Assembly (NCBI GenBank): GCA_019638455.1
Contig: JAHBTU010000001.1
Span: 1,317,501 to 1,381,500 of the forward strand
DNA: 64,000 bases
DNA from: Saprospiraceae bacterium
GTDB taxonomy: Bacteria; Bacteroidota; Bacteroidia; Chitinophagales; Saprospiraceae
Direction of reading: 5' to 3'
Positions 9,718-18,203 of this stretch are shown here, one piece after another (within the stretch, counting starts at the first letter, position 1; each line of letters begins with the position of its first letter). Made by a program: the position numbers and the translations under genes. The notes under the pieces are model-generated. The model was not told the origin of the DNA. It searched no databases and saw only the letters and a list, made by a program, of their open reading frames with translations.

Positions 9718-10191
9718 CTACCACGAATTAACATCCAGAAAATCAAACAAATACTCCTCCTTATACTCCACTTCGAACTTTTGCAACATCTCAATATATT
9801 CCTCACGAAACGTTTTTTGACGATGATGTTCTTCTTGTTTCTCGATATAATTTATCACGGCACTTCTTTGCGACCGTCCGTATGAAAACGCACCATATCC
9901 GACTTGCCAGCTAAATTGATATGGCGTGAATCGTTTTTCTTTAATGAAACTGTTAGAGGACGTTTTGATTTCTTCCACCAACTTGGGGATTGGATGCGAA
10001 GGGTTGTAGCCGATGAAAATATGAACATGGTCGGGCATTCCATAGATTTTCAGCATTTTGTGGTTGTGATTTTGGACAATGCCTGTTATGTACATATACA
10101 GTTCTTCTTTCCAAGACTTTTGAATGAGGCTTTGGCGGCCTTTCACGGCAAAAACCAAATGGATGTCAATTTGGGTGTAGGTATTGGCCAT
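9718..10191 (-). CDS. IS200/IS605-type (RAYT-like) tyrosine transposase
   Basis: 157 residues, the size of a Y1 HUH transposase. The HUH motif is in PDHVHIFIGYNP. The catalytic tyrosine is expected in AVINYIEKQEEHH, preceded by the usual GYGAFSYGRS segment, and the N-terminus YTQIDIHLVFAVKGRQ is typical. The family cleaves and joins single-stranded DNA at small hairpins. The flanking hairpin-bearing repeats on both sides suggest that these are or were its substrates. The stop codon nearly touches the left array, and the start is 20 bases from the first right-hand repeat. Intact and probably functional; mobility of the arrays is an inference. Confidence 0.93.
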   Translation of the reverse strand: MANTYTQIDIHLVFAVKGRQSLIQKSWKEELYMYITGIVQNHNHKMLKIYGMPDHVHIFIGYNPSHPIPKLVEEIKTSSNSFIKEKRFTPYQFSWQVGYGAFSYGRSQRSAVINYIEKQEEHHRQKTFREEYIEMLQKFEVEYKEEYLFDFLDVNSW

Positions 10192-10210
10192 TTTATTTCA
10201 AGATTGATTT

Positions 10211-10880
10211 GACATTGCGCCCCTACGGGGCTTGAATAACGGGTGATTCGGTTCCTACCGATATTGCGCCCCGATGGGGCTGATGAATGGTGTGTGAACG
10301 TTCCTACCGACATTGCGCCCCGATGGGGCTGGTGCGTATGGGGTGGTTTCGTTCTACCGACATTGCGCTCCGATGGGGCTGGTGCGTGTGGGGTGGGTGA
10401 ATCGCCCTACCGACATTGCGCCCCGATGGGGCTGGTGCGTATGGGGTGGTTTCGCTCTACCGATATTGCGCCCCGATGGGGCTGATGAATGGTGTGTGAA
10501 CGTTCTACCGACATTTCGCCCCGATGGGGCTGGTGCGTGTGGGGTGGTTTCGTTCTACCGATATTGCGCCTCGATGGGGCTGGTGCGTGTGGGGTGGTTT
10601 CGTTCTACCGATATTGCGCCTCGATGGGGCTGGTGAATGGTGTGTGAACGTTCATACCGATATTGCGCCCCGATGGGGCTGGTGCGTATGGGGTGGGTGA
10701 ATCGCCCTACCGACATTGCGCTCCGATGGGGCTGATGAATGGTGTGTGAACGTTCTACCGACATTTCGCCCCGATGGGGCTGGTGCGTGTGGGGTGGTTT
10801 CGTTCTACCGATATTGCGCCTCGATGGGGCTGGTGCGTGTGGGGTGGTTTCGTTCTACCGATATTGCGCCCCGATGGGGC
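10211..10880 (-). repeat. REP-like array, right, 14 units, inverted
   Basis: Fourteen cores of the same family as 8715-9713 but in reverse complement (plus strand reads CTACCGACATTGCGCCCC then GATGGGGCTGGTG). The same linker types occur. The first and last units are variant, ending in CTTGAATAACGGG and CTTGAATAGCGGG, and mark the two edges of the array. Confidence 0.92.
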
Positions 10881-10934
10881 TTGAATAGCGGGCGGGGCGT
10901 TTCCCGCCGAAATAATCATTCCTGTGGGTGTCAA

Positions 10935-12356
10935 TTATTTCAACTCCCGAATCTTAATGCTCCGAAACCGCACCGCATCCCCGTGGTCTTGCAACAAAAT
11001 GGGTCCTTTGGGCGCGGAGGCAAACTGCTTGCCCCAAATGACGAACTTGCTACGTTCGACGAGGGCATTGAACAAGGGAGAAAGTCGTTGGTATTCGAGC
11101 ATCTTGAAGCCATTGAGATAGTGTTCCACGCGGTTGTTGGGATATACGACGATGCGGCCTTGATTCCACTCGCCGGGTTTTCGGACGGCACGGCTGCGGT
11201 GGCCAGTTTTGTCAGCGGGAATGAGGTCGTAGAGCGAGGCGAGGGTGCGATTGCCTGCCGCGCCGAGTTTGGCATCGGGGTGGCGGTCGTCGTCGAGGAT
11301 TTGAAATTCGAGGCCGATGGCTGAGCCTTTTTGGGCGTGTTCTGCCGGGACAGTCATTGGTTGGCCGGGCTGAAACTCGTGGGTGTATTGCAGCAGTTCG
11401 CGCACGAAGTATTTGATGCCCGAATTCGCGCCTTCCGAGTAATTAAAGTCGAACACCAACTCGAACGCGCCAAACTGTTCCACCGTGAGAATATCGCCGC
11501 CGTTGGCCGATTCCGCGCCCGCGCTTTTGGCCACCTGTAATTCGCCGTCTCGGATTTCCCAACCTGCCGAAGGGAAAGAGTTTTTGTAAGCCCCGCGCCA
11601 GCCATTGGTTGTTTTTCCATCCCACAAGAGTTTGAATCCCAATGACTTTTCTATTTCCGAAAGGTCGTTTGGGAGCAAATTGACCACGCGGATATTGCCC
11701 GGCGGCGAAGGTTTCAGGCTGGTAGTTTGGATGCGGATGTTGCGCCAGCGCACTTGTTTTCCCTCCTCTTCCTTGCTGCCGATGCTGTGGACTTGCAGGC
11801 TGAAAAAGCCTTCTGTGGTCATGTCGTCAATAAGGTGTGCCACCTCCACGCCATTGATGAAGGTGCGCAACGAGTGGCCGATGGCCTCTATGCGGTAGAG
11901 ATTCCAGGCGTTGTTGCGGCGAAATGCCGTTTGGGCGGCGGGATTGAGCTCGGGCACATAGAGCCAGCCGCGCCGGGCTTCGTCGTAGATGCCGCCGGAA
12001 AACGCGCGGTCGGTCGCGTCAATTTCCATTTGATAGCCGTGGACGCGGCCATTTTCAACGTCGGGTTTCGAGAGGCTGCGAAACTGGATGCCTGAGTTAA
12101 GCCCTTCATCCACGTTGACTTCGCATTCAAAAATGAAATTGCCGTAGGTTTTTTCGGTTGTCAGGAAGGAGTTGGGCGTGCCCGCCACCGCCGTGCCGAC
12201 GATAGCGCCGTCTTTCACTTCGTAGCGAGCCTGCCCGCCGAGTTGTTTCCAACCAGAGAGCGTTTTGCCGTCGAAGAGAGATTGCCAAGCGGGGTTCTGC
12301 GCAACCAATCCTGTGAGTGAACAGATGAGCGCGAGGAGAAGGGCCAGTCTTTTCAT
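10935..12356 (-). CDS. Secreted protein with two DUF1080 domains
   Basis: 473 residues with signal peptide MKRLALLLALICSLTGLVAQ. Two copies of the DUF1080 (3-keto-disaccharide hydrolase-like, concanavalin-type) fold are visible. The first spans about residues 25-210 (WQSLFDGKTLSGW ... EGLNSGIQFRS) and the second about 235-472 (LLWDGKTTNGWRG ... EGANSGIKYFV). The paired FDGK/WDGK ... GW openings and SGI core motifs mark each copy. The family is abundant in Bacteroidota and Planctomycetes and is linked to carbohydrate hydrolysis. It follows the flippase gene by 48 bases on the same strand and could be cotranscribed. Confidence 0.9.
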   Translation of the reverse strand: MKRLALLLALICSLTGLVAQNPAWQSLFDGKTLSGWKQLGGQARYEVKDGAIVGTAVAGTPNSFLTTEKTYGNFIFECEVNVDEGLNSGIQFRSLSKPDVENGRVHGYQMEIDATDRAFSGGIYDEARRGWLYVPELNPAAQTAFRRNNAWNLYRIEAIGHSLRTFINGVEVAHLIDDMTTEGFFSLQVHSIGSKEEEGKQVRWRNIRIQTTSLKPSPPGNIRVVNLLPNDLSEIEKSLGFKLLWDGKTTNGWRGAYKNSFPSAGWEIRDGELQVAKSAGAESANGGDILTVEQFGAFELVFDFNYSEGANSGIKYFVRELLQYTHEFQPGQPMTVPAEHAQKGSAIGLEFQILDDDRHPDAKLGAAGNRTLASLYDLIPADKTGHRSRAVRKPGEWNQGRIVVYPNNRVEHYLNGFKMLEYQRLSPLFNALVERSKFVIWGKQFASAPKGPILLQDHGDAVRFRSIKIRELK

Positions 12357-12404
12357 GGAAGAAAACTTGTGTGTCTGGCAAATATCGGAAATCCTGTCAG
12401 TGTC

Positions 12405-13712
12405 TCACAAAATAGTGGCCATATATGCCACGCACAGCAACGACACATAAACCAAATACCAGCGGACATCGAGCCATTGCTCTATATGTAGCCCGTATTT
12501 TTTCCTTAATAGCCACATCAAACCAAGCTTTTCTACCCAAAAGGCCAGTACCGCTGACCATGCCACACCGACCAAGCCCCAATGCTGAATGAAAAACAAA
12601 CCAAGCGCAATTTTTACGAGCAACTCCACAAACCCAACTCCCAAAACGAGATGTGGGTCTCCTTTTGCCAACACAATGGCATTGGGCAACAACACCCGGC
12701 TGGCGGTGATGAGCAAATAGATGTTGAACAGTGGGGCGCTTGCCGCAAAATCGGGATTGAACACCCACGGAAACAAGGGTTGAGAGAGAAACAAAAGCGC
12801 CAGCGTAAGCGGAAAGACTAAGTGCATCATCTGGCGCGCTTGGCTTTTGAGCAAAGCAAGCCCGCTCGAAAAATCGTCGGCCAAGAGAGGTATGGCCGAC
12901 GTAGCCAGCGCGGAGGCAAGTGCCGTAGCCAGTGGAAATTCGCGCGAGCCATAGCGAAATATAGCAAATACGGTCTCATCCTTGAAGTGCCAACCCACCA
13001 GCCAAGCATCGAAAAGGATGATGAAGTTGCCCACCAGCACACTGAGTGTCAGCGGAGCGGAGAATCCCAAATAGTGCCGCACAAGGTCGCTACGCCATTG
13101 CATACTGCCCGACACGAGCACCAGCCGCAGGGTCCAAAGCAATTTCAAAATACTCAACCAAATAAGCGCCGTAAAGCCTCCGCGCAAGCCATAACCGAAC
13201 CAGACAGGCAGATAGAGCGCCGCTATATGCAGGCCGAAGGTGGCCATTCCCCAGACAACAATATGACGGGGCTTTTCTTTCAACAGATAAATATACTCGA
13301 CTGGCAAAGTGGGCAAGTGCAAGAGCAGGTAGAGCGAAAACAATCGAAAATAGGGCACCTCAGCCTGCCCGGTGAGTAGCGGGGTCAACATTTTTTCCCC
13401 GAAAAAAAGAAGGAGAAACACGGCGAAAGCAATGCCGCAAAACACCAAAAAATTGTTGAAAACAAATGCTTTGCGGTCGGTATCGCCCAAAGAGGCATAC
13501 ACAGGCGACATCCCCATCAACAGGCCGTTGACCCAAAAAAAAGTCATGCTCGTGCCGATGTACAGCAGCATCTCATAGGTGCCGATTTCGGCGGTGGAGA
13601 GGCCACTCTTGGCCAGCAGGATGCTCGTCAGGATGACCGAGCCGAGGCGCATCAACTGAAACAGTTGGAGTGCCCGCGTGGTGCCGATATTGACGGAAAA
13701 GAGGTGCTTCAT
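12405..13712 (-). CDS. Polysaccharide flippase (Wzx/MOP-like membrane protein)
   Basis: 435 residues, almost entirely hydrophobic, with about 12 transmembrane helices. The N-terminal half (LMRLGSVILTSILLAKSGLSTAEIG) and the C-terminal half with LITASRVLLPNAIVLAKGD match the polysaccharide-biosynthesis flippase branch of the MOP superfamily. Such proteins flip lipid-linked oligosaccharides across the inner membrane. No polymerase or ligase gene is adjacent; a GT9 glycosyltransferase and a sugar nucleotidyltransferase lie 30 kb away. The exact substrate is unknown. Confidence 0.85.
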   Translation of the reverse strand: MKHLFSVNIGTTRALQLFQLMRLGSVILTSILLAKSGLSTAEIGTYEMLLYIGTSMTFFWVNGLLMGMSPVYASLGDTDRKAFVFNNFLVFCGIAFAVFLLLFFGEKMLTPLLTGQAEVPYFRLFSLYLLLHLPTLPVEYIYLLKEKPRHIVVWGMATFGLHIAALYLPVWFGYGLRGGFTALIWLSILKLLWTLRLVLVSGSMQWRSDLVRHYLGFSAPLTLSVLVGNFIILFDAWLVGWHFKDETVFAIFRYGSREFPLATALASALATSAIPLLADDFSSGLALLKSQARQMMHLVFPLTLALLFLSQPLFPWVFNPDFAASAPLFNIYLLITASRVLLPNAIVLAKGDPHLVLGVGFVELLVKIALGLFFIQHWGLVGVAWSAVLAFWVEKLGLMWLLRKKYGLHIEQWLDVRWYLVYVSLLCVAYMATIL

Positions 13713-13763
13713 TGCCTCGCAAACATATCGGGAATCATCGAGAGTTGTTTGTCGGGGCGCAAA

Positions 13764-14558
13764 CTACCCTGCTGGGATGCTGCCCACCAGCAGCACTTGG
13801 GTAGGAGTTGGGTTGCCATTCGGATTGTCCTCCAAAGAAATGGCGAGTGCCACAGCGTTGGGTTGGCACGCAATCAGTTGCCACCCGCCAGAAGCCTGCA
13901 AATCCACCATGCCCATGCTGACGGGCTTGCCATCCACAATGGACCAAAACTGCATATACTTACCCTGTTCGGGAGCGGGCAGGCTATTGAGGTCAATGGC
14001 GACCTCGCATCGGGGGGCATTGAGAAAAGCGAGGCCGGCGAGTGATGGGTTTTCGTTGTTGCCCAGCGGCACGTTGCGTGTGCCGCGGTCGCGGAGCAGG
14101 TTGTTGACTTGTTGAAGTTTTTCCATTTGCAACCCGCGTTCGGCGCAGTCATCTATTTGTCGCTGCAGATCGGCCAGGCGGCTTTCGAGCACCGTTTTTT
14201 CCGAAGTCAGATTTTTTTGTTGGAAAAACAAAAAACCAGCGAGCAAGACAAGTCCCAAAGCCAGCGCCTGAAAGATGCGAAGCGAAACGCGGCTGGGCGC
14301 GGGCGACCTTTCGACGGTCGAAGGCGTCTCGGCCTCGATGCGTTCGAGGATGCGGCCTTTCATCCATGCGGGAGGCGGCACGGCATTGGCTGCCGCGTAG
14401 CCTTCGAGCGCCATTTCGATAATGGCCATTTCGGCACGCACCTCGGCATGCTCGGCCACCATGCGCTCCACCAGCGCGCGCTCTTCGGGCGTGCATTGCC
14501 CAAGCAAATACGCTTCAAGCAAACCCGATTGGATGAAAGATTTAATGTCCATTGTCAT
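13764..14558 (-). CDS. Anti-sigma factor, RskA-like
   Basis: 264 residues. The cytoplasmic N-terminus (IKSFIQSGLLEAYLLGQCT and PEERALVERMVAEHAEVR) resembles the sigma-binding anti-sigma domain. One transmembrane helix is at about residues 94-112. A short coiled coil follows (about 115-155), then a periplasmic RskA-type domain ending near LVGSIPAG. The gene lies downstream of the ECF sigma gene on the same strand, the usual pairing in which the membrane protein holds the sigma factor inactive. A 186-base gap with a nested stem-loop separates the two. ATG codons at 14558 and 14552 are equally possible starts. Confidence 0.88.
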   Translation of the reverse strand: MTMDIKSFIQSGLLEAYLLGQCTPEERALVERMVAEHAEVRAEMAIIEMALEGYAAANAVPPPAWMKGRILERIEAETPSTVERSPAPSRVSLRIFQALALGLVLLAGFLFFQQKNLTSEKTVLESRLADLQRQIDDCAERGLQMEKLQQVNNLLRDRGTRNVPLGNNENPSLAGLAFLNAPRCEVAIDLNSLPAPEQGKYMQFWSIVDGKPVSMGMVDLQASGGWQLIACQPNAVALAISLEDNPNGNPTPTQVLLVGSIPAG

Positions 14559-14642
14559 TTATGCCGAACAAATACCTCCTCGATAAGGCAGTATCGTCGG
14601 TTGCAATCATTTATTGTAACTACTTACCAGCGTGTGTTTATC

Positions 14643-14730
14643 GCCACAGATTCCACAGATTTACCCTGATTTTCTTCACGGATTTGGTGTTTTTATCGTT
14701 CCTCCGTGAAAACTTGTGCGAATCTGTGAC
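14643..14730. repeat. Nested inverted repeat between sigma and anti-sigma genes
   Basis: The outer arms GCCACAGATTC and GAATCTGTGAC pair at 10 of 11 positions, and the inner arms TTCACGGA and TCCGTGAA pair perfectly. The element fills most of the gap between the sigma stop (14745) and the anti-sigma start. It resembles the intergenic element at 48319-48477 in style. Confidence 0.75.
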
Positions 14731-14744
14731 AGCCTAAGCAGTTA

Positions 14745-15308
14745 CTATTTATTCAAAATAACAGCCGCCAGCAAGGCGACTGCCGCGACGTTTTCACCAA
14801 AAAGTTTTCTAAGTTCCTGAATGGCGTAGCGCAAGCGGGTTTTCACCGTGCCAAGCGGTATGCCTGTCTCCTCCGCCACCTCCTCCTGAGTGTAACCCTT
14901 GAAATACACCAGGTCAATCAGCGACTTGTATTTTTCGTCGAGGCGACTCACCACCTCTCTCACCCCGACGTGTTCGGGGTTGATGGCCTCGCCACCGGGT
15001 TTATGTACGAGGTGGTCGAGCGAGTCGGTTTTCTTGTAATGTTGGAAATGCGCCGTGCGAGTGGCATCTATGGCTGTGTTGCGAGCGATATTGAGCAACC
15101 AAGTGAACAGACGACCTTTGGCAGGGTCGTAACTTGCGCCGTTGCGCCATGCTTTCACAAAAGTATCCTGCAACACCTGTTCCGCCAGTTCCCTCGACTG
15201 CACGATACGCAGCACCACGCCAAACAAAGCGCTTCCATAAGCGTCGTATAGCTCGCCAACGGCCGTCCGGTCTTGTTCTTTTAAGCGGTGTATGAGATGG
15301 TCTTGCAT
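14745..15308 (-). CDS. ECF RNA polymerase sigma factor
   Basis: 187 residues, normal for an extracytoplasmic-function sigma-70 protein. Region 2 is at about residues 15-80 (AYGSALFGVVLRIVQ, DTFVKAWRN, RLFTWLLNIARN). Region 4 is at about 118-172, with the helix-turn-helix YTQEEVAEETGIPLGTVKTR. The C-terminal tail ends in a short hydrophobic stretch (VAAVALLAAVILNK), unusual for a soluble sigma factor. Its partner anti-sigma factor is immediately downstream. It is divergent from the S8 peptidase gene, which raises the untested possibility that it controls that locus. Confidence 0.93.
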   Translation of the reverse strand: MQDHLIHRLKEQDRTAVGELYDAYGSALFGVVLRIVQSRELAEQVLQDTFVKAWRNGASYDPAKGRLFTWLLNIARNTAIDATRTAHFQHYKKTDSLDHLVHKPGGEAINPEHVGVREVVSRLDEKYKSLIDLVYFKGYTQEEVAEETGIPLGTVKTRLRYAIQELRKLFGENVAAVALLAAVILNK

Positions 15309-15753
15309 TCAACTTTTCAACAGCTCGCTCCGGGCGACCTGTTTTGAGGGGCAAATGTGGTGGTTTTTGCAATGCCAGCAAACGGTTTTGAGTTATTTGA
15401 CTTTTAATTCTACGAGCGCAAGTCCCCTCTTGGTTTTTTTTTGAAAAATATATTTCCTTATCGCGTTAAAATCGTCTGCGAAATTTGGGTGTTTGCGAGA
15501 AGCATTTACTTTTGTCGCGCCCAATAAATTTGTTCATCATTCCTTTAATCTGCTCTCCAATGACAAACAATCCCCGACCGATTTTCTCATTCCTCTCCAT
15601 GATGGATGTAGCGAAATCGTTTTCTGCGCTATCACTCCCTTCCCCCTTATCGCTCCCCCTTTTGCCGCTCGAGAAGCCTATCCAAGTTGTTGCAAGGAAC
15701 GCACGACGTTTCTTGTCGCGTGATTTTAATTCCACTGTCATCCTTTTTTTCTG
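15309..15753. other. Divergent intergenic region between sigma factor and S8 peptidase
   Basis: 445 bases separate the two divergent genes. Apart from the promoter candidate at 15484-15514, I see no gene, repeat or hairpin that can be supported. The expected 5' leader of the S8 operon from that promoter would be about 230 bases. Confidence 0.5.
15484..15514 (+). promoter_or_regulatory. Candidate Bacteroidota promoter for the S8/giant-protein locus
   Basis: TTTG at 15484-15487, a 19-base spacer, then TACTTTTG at 15507-15514. This matches the -33 TTTG / -7 TAnnTTTG consensus of Bacteroidota primary sigma promoters with good spacing. Confidence 0.45.
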
Positions 15754-18147
15754 ATGAAAAAACTGCCTGCCGAGTATCAATTGCTGCTCATGCGAAGGGC
15801 GCAAAAACAAGAAAGCGACTTAGAGTCATTTGCCAAGGCGCCCGCCGTGCCTGAGGAGGTGGAAATTCAGTTTGAGTTTAAGGATAGTCTTGAACCGTTG
15901 ATAGCGCTGGGCTTGCGAGTGGTCGCGCAAGACGGCTTCTTCGCCGATGGGGTGATTGCGCTGAGCCAATTGGAAGCATTGGCGGCACATCCAAACATAG
16001 TGCGCATCTCACCCTCGCCACATTGGAGAAAGGCGCTTGATAAGAGCATTCCCGACATCAAAGCCAATCAACTCTGGAGCCGCAGCGGCGATGTATGGAG
16101 CGGAAACACGGGCAAGGACGTGATTATTGGGGTAGTTGATACTGGCATTGACTACGTCCACAAATCTTTCCGAAAGGCAGACAACTCGTCACGCATATTG
16201 AGTATATGGGACCAGACGCTTACCCCCATCCCGCCCCACGAAAGCTCGCCCGGCACCGTCAACACGCCCGGTGGCAGTGTGACGCTCAATTATGGAGTGG
16301 AATATGTGAGAGAAGACGCGGGCAACCCCAACCGTCCTACCATCAAAAAAGCCCTCGATAGCAGCAACCCTTACTCCATCGTGCGGCACAAAGATACCGA
16401 TGGGCATGGTTCACACGTGGCGGGCATTGCAGGTGGCGATGGCTCCCAAAGCGATGCGTGTTGTGGTGCATATACATACATTGGCGTGGCACCGGAAGCC
16501 GAGTTCATCATCGTCAGGCTGATTGGTCTCACGGATGGCGACCCCAGCGCACCGACTGGCTCAGGCAATTCCAAGCTGAACGCCATTCGGTACATACTCG
16601 ACCGCGCCAACGGTCGCCCATGCGTCATCAACTTGAGCCTCGGCAGCGACTTGGGCGCACGGGATGGCTCCGGCATCGAAGAGCAAAGGGTGGAGACCAT
16701 CGTGGGGCAGTACGCCAACAAAATGGCCATTATTCAGGCCGCCAGCAACGACGGTGACAGGAAACGCCATGTGTATGGCTATGTGCCGGACAACGATACT
16801 GCCGACATTTTTTTCAAAATACCGCTTGACAACGCCGACACGTTGTCGCTCGAAGTGCGATATAGCGGCAACCATCTGGACGCGGCACTCAAGCCTCCCG
16901 GCCGGACTTTCAATGCCGCCGACTGGCAGTGGGTGACACCGGGCAACACAAGAACCAACTTGGATTACAACGGCACCAACGGTCTGGTGCTCGACAATGG
17001 CAACAACGAGACGAGCGTCATCAAAATCACCTTGTCGCCACCTGCCAATGGCAAAAACACGAGCGGGGTCTGGACGCTCCGACTGCGCAACAATACTAGT
17101 GCCGACACTGACATTCATGCGTGGTGCGAGACGGGAATAAAATTCAATGCACCAACAGCCGACGACGCAACGATTCATATCTCATCGCGCTCCACCATCA
17201 GCTCAGATGCCTCTGGAAAAAACGTCATCGTGGTCGGTGCCTACGCTGCCGAAGGCAGCAAAAAAGGCCAACTGGCGGGCTTTTCCAGTCGAGGCCCCGC
17301 ACTCGACACCACCGTCCCAGATTCGCAAAACATCCGCCCGCACATTTCTGCTCCCGGAGTGGCCGTCACTTCGGTTGCGACCGACAAATACCGCAACGAT
17401 GACATCTGGGACACAATATGCTGCTGCGATTGTTGTCAAGATTACTACACAAGCTTGAATGGCACCAGCATGGCCACGCCACATGTGGCAGGCGCGGCGG
17501 CCCTCATGTTTCAAAAAAACAACAACCTCGATTGGACACAAATCCTCGACAGCCTCAAAAACACGGCGCGTACTGATGTGCCCGACGATGACGACAAAGT
17601 GCCGCCCTTACCCAACAACAACTGGGGCTGGGGCAAGCTGGACGCAAAGGCCGCTGTGGATGCCGTCCCGAATCCACCCGCACCTTTCCGCGCCCCTACC
17701 CCACCGCCCACCGAACCAGTGGTTGTTCGGATGACAGCAGACCACGCAAACCTGACGGCTTTGCGCGACGAGTTTTTCTCCATTCCCAAGGCGAGATTTT
17801 ATCAGGACCTCGTGAAGCGCCATTTCCAAGAGGTGCGGACACTTATCAACACCAACAAGCGAGTGGCCACCGTGTGGCATAGAAATGGCGGCCCCGCACT
17901 CATTCGTTTGGGTATGCAGTCCGCCTTTCGACCCGAACAGCCTTTGCCCGTCGAAATAGAGGGCGTCGGCCTCGTCGAACGCGCCCACAAAATCATTGGC
18001 ATCATAAAAAGATACGGCAGCGAGGTATTGATACGCGACATAGAAGAACACTTGAACGACTGGGTTTGGGTGCTGAACCAAGGATTCAGTTTAAAACAGT
18101 TGCTGTCAGTATTTAAGGAACAAGAGATGATGATGGAAACCCGTTGA
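15754..18147 (+). CDS. S8-family (subtilisin-like) peptidase without signal peptide
   Basis: 797 residues. The catalytic triad is complete: Asp129 in GVVDTGID, His218 in DGHGSHVAGIAGG and Ser572 in NGTSMATPHVAGAAALM; the oxyanion Asn is Asn332 in QAASND. An insert of about 150 residues (about 340-490) between the Asn and Ser motifs looks like a beta-sandwich. A Cys cluster CCCDCC (556-561) lies just before the nucleophile, with another CC at 236-237. The last 150 residues form a separate helical region. The N-terminus MKKLPAEYQLLLMRR is not a signal peptide, unusual for this family, so the protein is cytosolic or exported otherwise. First gene of a four-gene run, 56 bases before the next. Confidence 0.92.
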   Translation: MKKLPAEYQLLLMRRAQKQESDLESFAKAPAVPEEVEIQFEFKDSLEPLIALGLRVVAQDGFFADGVIALSQLEALAAHPNIVRISPSPHWRKALDKSIPDIKANQLWSRSGDVWSGNTGKDVIIGVVDTGIDYVHKSFRKADNSSRILSIWDQTLTPIPPHESSPGTVNTPGGSVTLNYGVEYVREDAGNPNRPTIKKALDSSNPYSIVRHKDTDGHGSHVAGIAGGDGSQSDACCGAYTYIGVAPEAEFIIVRLIGLTDGDPSAPTGSGNSKLNAIRYILDRANGRPCVINLSLGSDLGARDGSGIEEQRVETIVGQYANKMAIIQAASNDGDRKRHVYGYVPDNDTADIFFKIPLDNADTLSLEVRYSGNHLDAALKPPGRTFNAADWQWVTPGNTRTNLDYNGTNGLVLDNGNNETSVIKITLSPPANGKNTSGVWTLRLRNNTSADTDIHAWCETGIKFNAPTADDATIHISSRSTISSDASGKNVIVVGAYAAEGSKKGQLAGFSSRGPALDTTVPDSQNIRPHISAPGVAVTSVATDKYRNDDIWDTICCCDCCQDYYTSLNGTSMATPHVAGAAALMFQKNNNLDWTQILDSLKNTARTDVPDDDDKVPPLPNNNWGWGKLDAKAAVDAVPNPPAPFRAPTPPPTEPVVVRMTADHANLTALRDEFFSIPKARFYQDLVKRHFQEVRTLINTNKRVATVWHRNGGPALIRLGMQSAFRPEQPLPVEIEGVGLVERAHKIIGIIKRYGSEVLIRDIEEHLNDWVWVLNQGFSLKQLLSVFKEQEMMMETR

Positions 18148-18203
18148 ACAAGACCATCCCCTCCGCCGCCCCCTGACCGTCCTAATCTTCATAATTCAGT
18201 CTT

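Larger units (their letters stand above)
8715..10880. mobile_element. RAYT-like locus: transposase between inverted REP arrays
   Basis: A single IS200-type transposase gene (9718-10191, minus) is flanked by 20 repeat cores on one side and 14 on the other. The two arrays are inverted relative to each other, so each has the same orientation toward the gene. This matches the general plan of REP-associated tyrosine transposases with their REP families. No TnpB gene or classical IS ends were seen. Confidence 0.8.

Noticed and set aside
8645..9806. Long open frames with YRHCAPMGLVRVGW-type repeats in both REP arrays
   Set aside because: They are translations of the tandem DNA repeat, present in several frames and both arrays, without starts or signals.
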